Source of the DNA: Clostridia bacterium
Lineage (GTDB): Bacteria > Bacillota > Clostridia > TANB77 > CAG-508
Direction: 5' to 3'
Assembly (NCBI GenBank): GCA_017939755.1
Contig: JAGBAJ010000003.1
Coordinates: 1 to 48,521 of the forward strand
DNA length: 48,521 nucleotides
The number at the start of each line of letters is the position of its first letter. Within the stretch, counting starts at the first letter, position 1. Below the pieces are notes generated by a model. It had not been told where the DNA came from, searched no databases, and saw only the letters and a program-made list of their open reading frames with translations. Position numbers and translations under genes: made by a program. Positions 44,738 through 48,521 of this stretch are shown piece by piece.

Positions 44738-47700
44738 TTAATTCCCAACGACATTTACATTATCTCTTCCAGCTATTTCTCTGAATTCTTCTAATATTTC
44801 TCCATTAATGAAGATTCCACCTGCTGCAGCAGTTGTTTCCCCATTGATTATTTTTACTGCAATGTTATTTCTATCGCCTGCAAAAAACTTAATTGCGCCT
44901 CTTAGTTTATCTTTTATTGGTTCAGATAAATTCGTTATGTCTATAGTTAAAGCTTTGGATTCATTTGAACCAAATTTCGATATTCTATTAGCTACGATCT
45001 TTGTATCTTCGTCTTCTCTAATGCTTAAACGTCCTTCGATAAGAACTATATTATCATCTATTAATGCATCCTGAGCAGCCAAGTATGCATTTTCAAATAC
45101 AATTATTTCGCATGAACCATACAAATCTTCAACTGTAACAAAAGCCATAATCTTATTATTTTTAGTGAATTTCTTTTTTATACTACTAATAATTCCAGCG
45201 AACTTAACAACCTGTCCATCTTTTAGTATTTGTTTACCTGTTTCTTGCTCCTCCGCTTTTGCTTCAGCCATCTTAAATGTATTAATATTTGTTTGTTTTT
45301 CTATTTCCTGTCTGATGGATTCTAGTGGATGTCCTGTAATATACAAACCAAGCATTTCCTTTTCCATTGCTAATAGCTCTTTTCCCGAAAACTCTTCCTT
45401 TATTGTATAAGTATATTTAATATCTTCTAAACTTTGATCTTCTTCTGCTCCCATAACCATATCAAACATGCTAATTTGATTTTTAAATCCTTTTTTAGAT
45501 GACGAGTTAACTATGTCAACAATATCTTCAAAAGATTCTAATAATGTAGCTCTTGTTTGATTAAACTCATCCATAGCTCCAGATTTAATCAAGCTTTCTA
45601 TACACTTTTTATTAACAGAATCATTTTGCATTCTTTCGCAAAAGTCACCCAAATCTTTAAATGGCCCTTTTTCTTCCCTATTTTTTACAATGGCATCTAA
45701 TACTGAAAATCCAACATTCTTTATACTTCCAAGACCAAATCTTATTTTTCCATCTTCAACTGTAAATTTTGTGTAGCTCTTGTTAATTTCAGGCTTTAAA
45801 ATATCAATATGTAATCTCTTACATTCATCTATGTACATAGGTACTTTGTCTAAATTTCCAAGATAACTATTAAGTGTAGCAGCCATAAGCTCTGCTGGAT
45901 AATATGCCTTCAAATATGCCGTTCTATATGATACAACCGCATACGCAGCTGCATGTGATTTATTAAATGCATACTTCGCAAACTCTGCCATTTCATCAAA
46001 TATTTTGTTTGCAGATTCTTCATCAATTCCATTTCTAACACAGCCTGGAATTATAACGTTTCCCTCTTCATCAACTTGTCCGTGTATAAAGTTTTCACGC
46101 TCTTTTGCCATAACATCAAGTTTCTTTTTACCCATAGCACGTCTTACTAAATCGGCTCTACCTAGTGAATAGCCTGCGAGCTCACGAACTATTTGCATTA
46201 CCTGCTCTTGATAAACCATACAGCCATATGTTACTTCCAGTATAGGCTTTAAAGCAGGATGCGTATATACAGCATGCTCTGGATCTTTTTTATTTGCTAT
46301 ATACCTTGGAATTTGATCCATAGGTCCTGGACGATATAAAGAAACTCCAGCGACTATATCTTCAAAGCAATCTGGCTTTAGCTCTTTCATAAAGTTTGTT
46401 ATACCTTGGCTTTCAAACTGAAATATGCCAACAGAATTTCCATCTTGCCATAGTTTGTATACCTTTGGATCATTCATTTCCTTATCATACTCAACATCTA
46501 TTCCTCGATTTTGCTTAACAAGGTTTACCGTATCTTGAATAACAGTAAGTGTTCTAAGACCTAAAAAGTCCATCTTTAACAGTCCTAATTCTTCAAGCGT
46601 AGTCATAATATACTGAGTTGAAATTTGATCATCCCTAACATACAAAGGTACATATGTATCAACTGGATCTTTTGTAATAACAATACCACAAGCGTGAGTT
46701 GAAGCCTGTCTTGGTAACCCCTCAAGTCCCATAGCTATATCTAAAAGTTTTTTAATATTCTCATCTGTTTCGTATAATGTTCTAAGCTCTACGTTTTGCT
46801 CCATAGCTTTTTTTATTGTAATATGAACCTCATTTGGTATCATCTTAGCAAGTTTATCTGTTTCAGCATATGAAACATCTAAAGCTCTACCAACATCACG
46901 AATAACCATTCTAGCAGACATAGTTCCAAATGTTATAATCTGAGAAACATGGTCATGTCCATATTTTCTACCAACATAATCTATTACTTCTTGTCTTCTT
47001 TCATAGCAAAAGTCAACGTCAAAATCGGGCATGCTTATTCTTTCAGGATTTAAAAATCTCTCAAACAATAAGTTATATTTTATTGGGTCTATGTCCGTTA
47101 TCCCAATCGCATACGCAACTATTGAACCAGCTCCAGATCCACGCCCTGGTCCTACAGGTATTCCCTGAGATTTAGCCCAGTTTATATAGTCCCATACAAT
47201 TAAGAAATAATCCACATATCCCATCTTTTTTATTACAGATAATTCATACTCTTTTCTATCTAAAATTTCTTTAGATACATCACTTCCATATCGCTTTTCA
47301 ATTCCTGTATCTGTTAAATATTTTATATAATCATAATGGGTTTCAAATTCTTCTGGCACATCATAATTTGGTAAAATGGTATTTCCAAATTCAAACTCTA
47401 CGTTACACTTCTCGGCAACTTTTACTGTATTTTCCATTACTTCAGGTATTCCAGAGAAAAACTCTTCCATTTCTTCAGGAGATTTTATATAAAAATCATT
47501 TGTTTTAAAAGACATTCTATCTTCATCTGTCATTCTTTTACCAGTTTGAACACATAATAAAACTTCATGATTGTAATAGTCTTCTTTCTTTAAATAATGT
47601 GCATCATTTGTAGCAACAAGTGGAATATTTAGTTTTCTGGCAAGAGCAATTAGCTTTTGGTTAACCATTATCTGCTCTCCATATGAATTGGCCTGAACCT

Positions 47701-48217
47701 CCAAATAATAGTCATCTCCAAAAAGATTCTTAAACCACATAGCTTTTTCTTCTGCTTTATCCATATCATCATGAAGTATTGCCTGTGGTACTTCTCCTGC
47801 TACACATGCACTACAACAAATTAAATCCTCATGGTATTTTTCAAGTAGCTCTTTATCTATTCTAGGTTTATAATAGTAACCATCGACAAAACTAAGTGAT
47901 ACTAACTTCGACAAATTTCTATATCCATTATTATTTTTTGCAAGTAAAATTAAGTGGTTATATTTGTTATCAATACCACTTTCCTTATCAAATCTTGTTC
48001 GCGGAGCAACATACACTTCACAACCAATAATAGGCTTAACTCCATTTGCTTTACATGCTTTATAAAAATCAATTGCACCAAACATAACACCATGGTCAGT
48101 AATAGCAATTGCGTCCATTCCAAGTTCCTTTGCTCTAACAGGTAAATCCTTTACTCTGCTCGCACCATCCAACAAACTAAATTCACTATGCACATGAAGA
48201 TGTACAAATTTTCCCAT
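44738..48217 (-). CDS. dnaE: DNA polymerase III alpha subunit, DnaE type
   Basis: The replicative polymerase subunit. The N-terminal PHP domain begins VHLHVHSEFSLLDGASRV. The polymerase core carries GPGRGSGAGSIVAYAIG and the catalytic PDFDVDF, and the C-terminal part holds an OB-fold (VVKFAGIISSIKKKFT). It has the standard DnaE length of 1159 residues and no inserted exonuclease, so it is DnaE rather than PolC. I start it at ATG 48217, where GGAGG lies 7 nt upstream; the 42 codons in front of it lack family similarity and contain the promoter. Confidence 0.96.
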   Translation of the reverse strand: MGKFVHLHVHSEFSLLDGASRVKDLPVRAKELGMDAIAITDHGVMFGAIDFYKACKANGVKPIIGCEVYVAPRTRFDKESGIDNKYNHLILLAKNNNGYRNLSKLVSLSFVDGYYYKPRIDKELLEKYHEDLICCSACVAGEVPQAILHDDMDKAEEKAMWFKNLFGDDYYLEVQANSYGEQIMVNQKLIALARKLNIPLVATNDAHYLKKEDYYNHEVLLCVQTGKRMTDEDRMSFKTNDFYIKSPEEMEEFFSGIPEVMENTVKVAEKCNVEFEFGNTILPNYDVPEEFETHYDYIKYLTDTGIEKRYGSDVSKEILDRKEYELSVIKKMGYVDYFLIVWDYINWAKSQGIPVGPGRGSGAGSIVAYAIGITDIDPIKYNLLFERFLNPERISMPDFDVDFCYERRQEVIDYVGRKYGHDHVSQIITFGTMSARMVIRDVGRALDVSYAETDKLAKMIPNEVHITIKKAMEQNVELRTLYETDENIKKLLDIAMGLEGLPRQASTHACGIVITKDPVDTYVPLYVRDDQISTQYIMTTLEELGLLKMDFLGLRTLTVIQDTVNLVKQNRGIDVEYDKEMNDPKVYKLWQDGNSVGIFQFESQGITNFMKELKPDCFEDIVAGVSLYRPGPMDQIPRYIANKKDPEHAVYTHPALKPILEVTYGCMVYQEQVMQIVRELAGYSLGRADLVRRAMGKKKLDVMAKERENFIHGQVDEEGNVIIPGCVRNGIDEESANKIFDEMAEFAKYAFNKSHAAAYAVVSYRTAYLKAYYPAELMAATLNSYLGNLDKVPMYIDECKRLHIDILKPEINKSYTKFTVEDGKIRFGLGSIKNVGFSVLDAIVKNREEKGPFKDLGDFCERMQNDSVNKKCIESLIKSGAMDEFNQTRATLLESFEDIVDIVNSSSKKGFKNQISMFDMVMGAEEDQSLEDIKYTYTIKEEFSGKELLAMEKEMLGLYITGHPLESIRQEIEKQTNINTFKMAEAKAEEQETGKQILKDGQVVKFAGIISSIKKKFTKNNKIMAFVTVEDLYGSCEIIVFENAYLAAQDALIDDNIVLIEGRLSIREDEDTKIVANRISKFGSNESKALTIDITNLSEPIKDKLRGAIKFFAGDRNNIAVKIINGETTAAAGGIFINGEILEEFREIAGRDNVNVVGN

Positions 48218-48248
48218 TAAACTTCCTCCGTATCTTATAATTGTTGTT

Positions 48249-48277
48249 ATTCTATCACCCAGCAAAGCATATTTCAA
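48249..48277 (-). promoter_or_regulatory. Sigma-A promoter of dnaE-polA
   Basis: On the minus strand TTGAAA (48272-48277), a 17-bp spacer and TAGAAT (48249-48254) precede dnaE by about 30 bp. A 10-bp direct repeat (AGCAAAGCAT on the plus strand) occurs in the spacer at 48261-48270 and again at 48310-48319. Confidence 0.75.
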
Positions 48278-48430
48278 TATATAATTTTGATTATAAATCA
48301 GAATTGAATAGCAAAGCATCCGAAGTGGAACGTCAAAATTCATATATTATAACGCTTTTAATTTCATACTTTTAAATAGCTATAGGTTTAAAATAGATAT
48401 GTCACAAGTAAATTGAAAATAAAATATTGA

Positions 48431-48494
48431 AAGAGAGTACCAAAAATGATATTGTTTAAATGACCAAAAATAAACATATCGGAGGTGCTCTCTT
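48431..48494 (+). promoter_or_regulatory. Hairpin pairing with the ribosome binding site of the last gene
   Basis: AAGAGAGTACC (48431-48441) can pair with GGTGCTCTCTT (48484-48494; ten pairs and one G-U). The right arm includes part of the GGAGG Shine-Dalgarno and reaches the base just before the ATG. If the transcript starts upstream, the hairpin would hide the start site, a device many insertion sequences use to prevent expression by read-through. Confidence 0.45.
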
Positions 48495-48521
48495 ATGAGT
48501 AAAAGTATAACACAAAAAATG
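48495..48521 (+). CDS. Start of a probable transposase (cut by window edge)
   Basis: Nine codons are visible, encoding MSKSITQKM, preceded by GGAGG with a 9-nt spacer. This opening resembles that of integrase-core (DDE) transposases with an N-terminal helix-turn-helix, widespread in Clostridia, but nine residues are too few for proof. Its neighbours are a DnaE gene on the opposite strand and an inverted repeat that could belong to the end of an insertion sequence. Confidence 0.5.

Noticed and set aside
48218..48343. 42-codon N-terminal extension of DnaE
   Set aside because: It contains the dnaE promoter, lacks family similarity, and the downstream ATG has a perfect Shine-Dalgarno.

Overview
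The window is AT-rich, gene-dense bacterial DNA. Strong GGAGG ribosome binding sites, TTGACA/TATAAT-type promoters, a single FeoA-FeoB iron uptake pair, a CarD-like factor, a SigA-type sigma factor encoded just downstream of DnaG, a DnaE1-type polymerase III and a LtaS/OpgB-type phosphoglycerol transferase point to a low-GC Gram-positive of the Clostridia. I cannot name the species. Most genes lie on the minus strand.

Layout. 1-5018: tRNA-Met, a small unknown gene, rpoD, dnaG and carD (information processing). 5240-6253: a small unknown gene and dUTPase. 6375-8722: feoA-feoB, facing the other way. 8893-12946: a hot-dog thioesterase, a bleomycin-hydrolase-like cysteine peptidase with an altered catalytic residue, a short divergent thymidylate-synthase-like protein and a MOP-family flippase. 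13132-16117: a large exported Ser/Asp-rich protein and galE. 16574-17395: a first Rpn nuclease gene. 17568-21190: an operon for a GH25 lysozyme with two ricin-type lectin domains, a small membrane protein and a phosphoglycerol transferase. 21311-37652: a 16-kb surface-polysaccharide locus. 37840-40120: an HD hydrolase, an anchored unknown protein and a lytic transglycosylase. 40431-41390: a second Rpn gene. 41973-48217: polA and dnaE. 48495-48521: the first nine codons of what is probably a transposase.

The polysaccharide locus encodes cytoplasmic GT2 and GT4 transferases (two of the GT2 genes frameshifted by one base), an ABC-2 exporter (permease and ATPase, separated by a GT2-GT4 fusion gene), a GtrB-like polyprenyl-phosphate sugar synthase, and three tandem paralogous multi-membrane proteins that look like GT-C transferases. 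The simplest reading is: build a glycan inside, export it by ABC transporter, and decorate it outside with sugars from a lipid carrier. GalE could supply UDP-galactose, and the adjacent phosphoglycerol transferase and GH25 enzyme also act on the cell surface.

The most interesting signals are the two Rpn genes. Each has, in frame near its 3' third, a near-perfect Shine-Dalgarno sequence 8 nt before an ATG, predicting a separately translated C-terminal protein (88 and 99 residues). This matches the gene-within-gene toxin-antitoxin, anti-phage design described for E. coli Rpn proteins. The second Rpn gene also has five four-residue repeats inside the small protein, and the codon best placed for its full-length start is ATA, so the full-length protein may be poorly made or silent. 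Other leads are a roughly 160-residue extra N-terminal domain on the housekeeping sigma factor, the thymidylate-synthase-like protein that keeps its catalytic Cys but changes substrate-binding positions, and the frameshifted glycosyltransferase genes.
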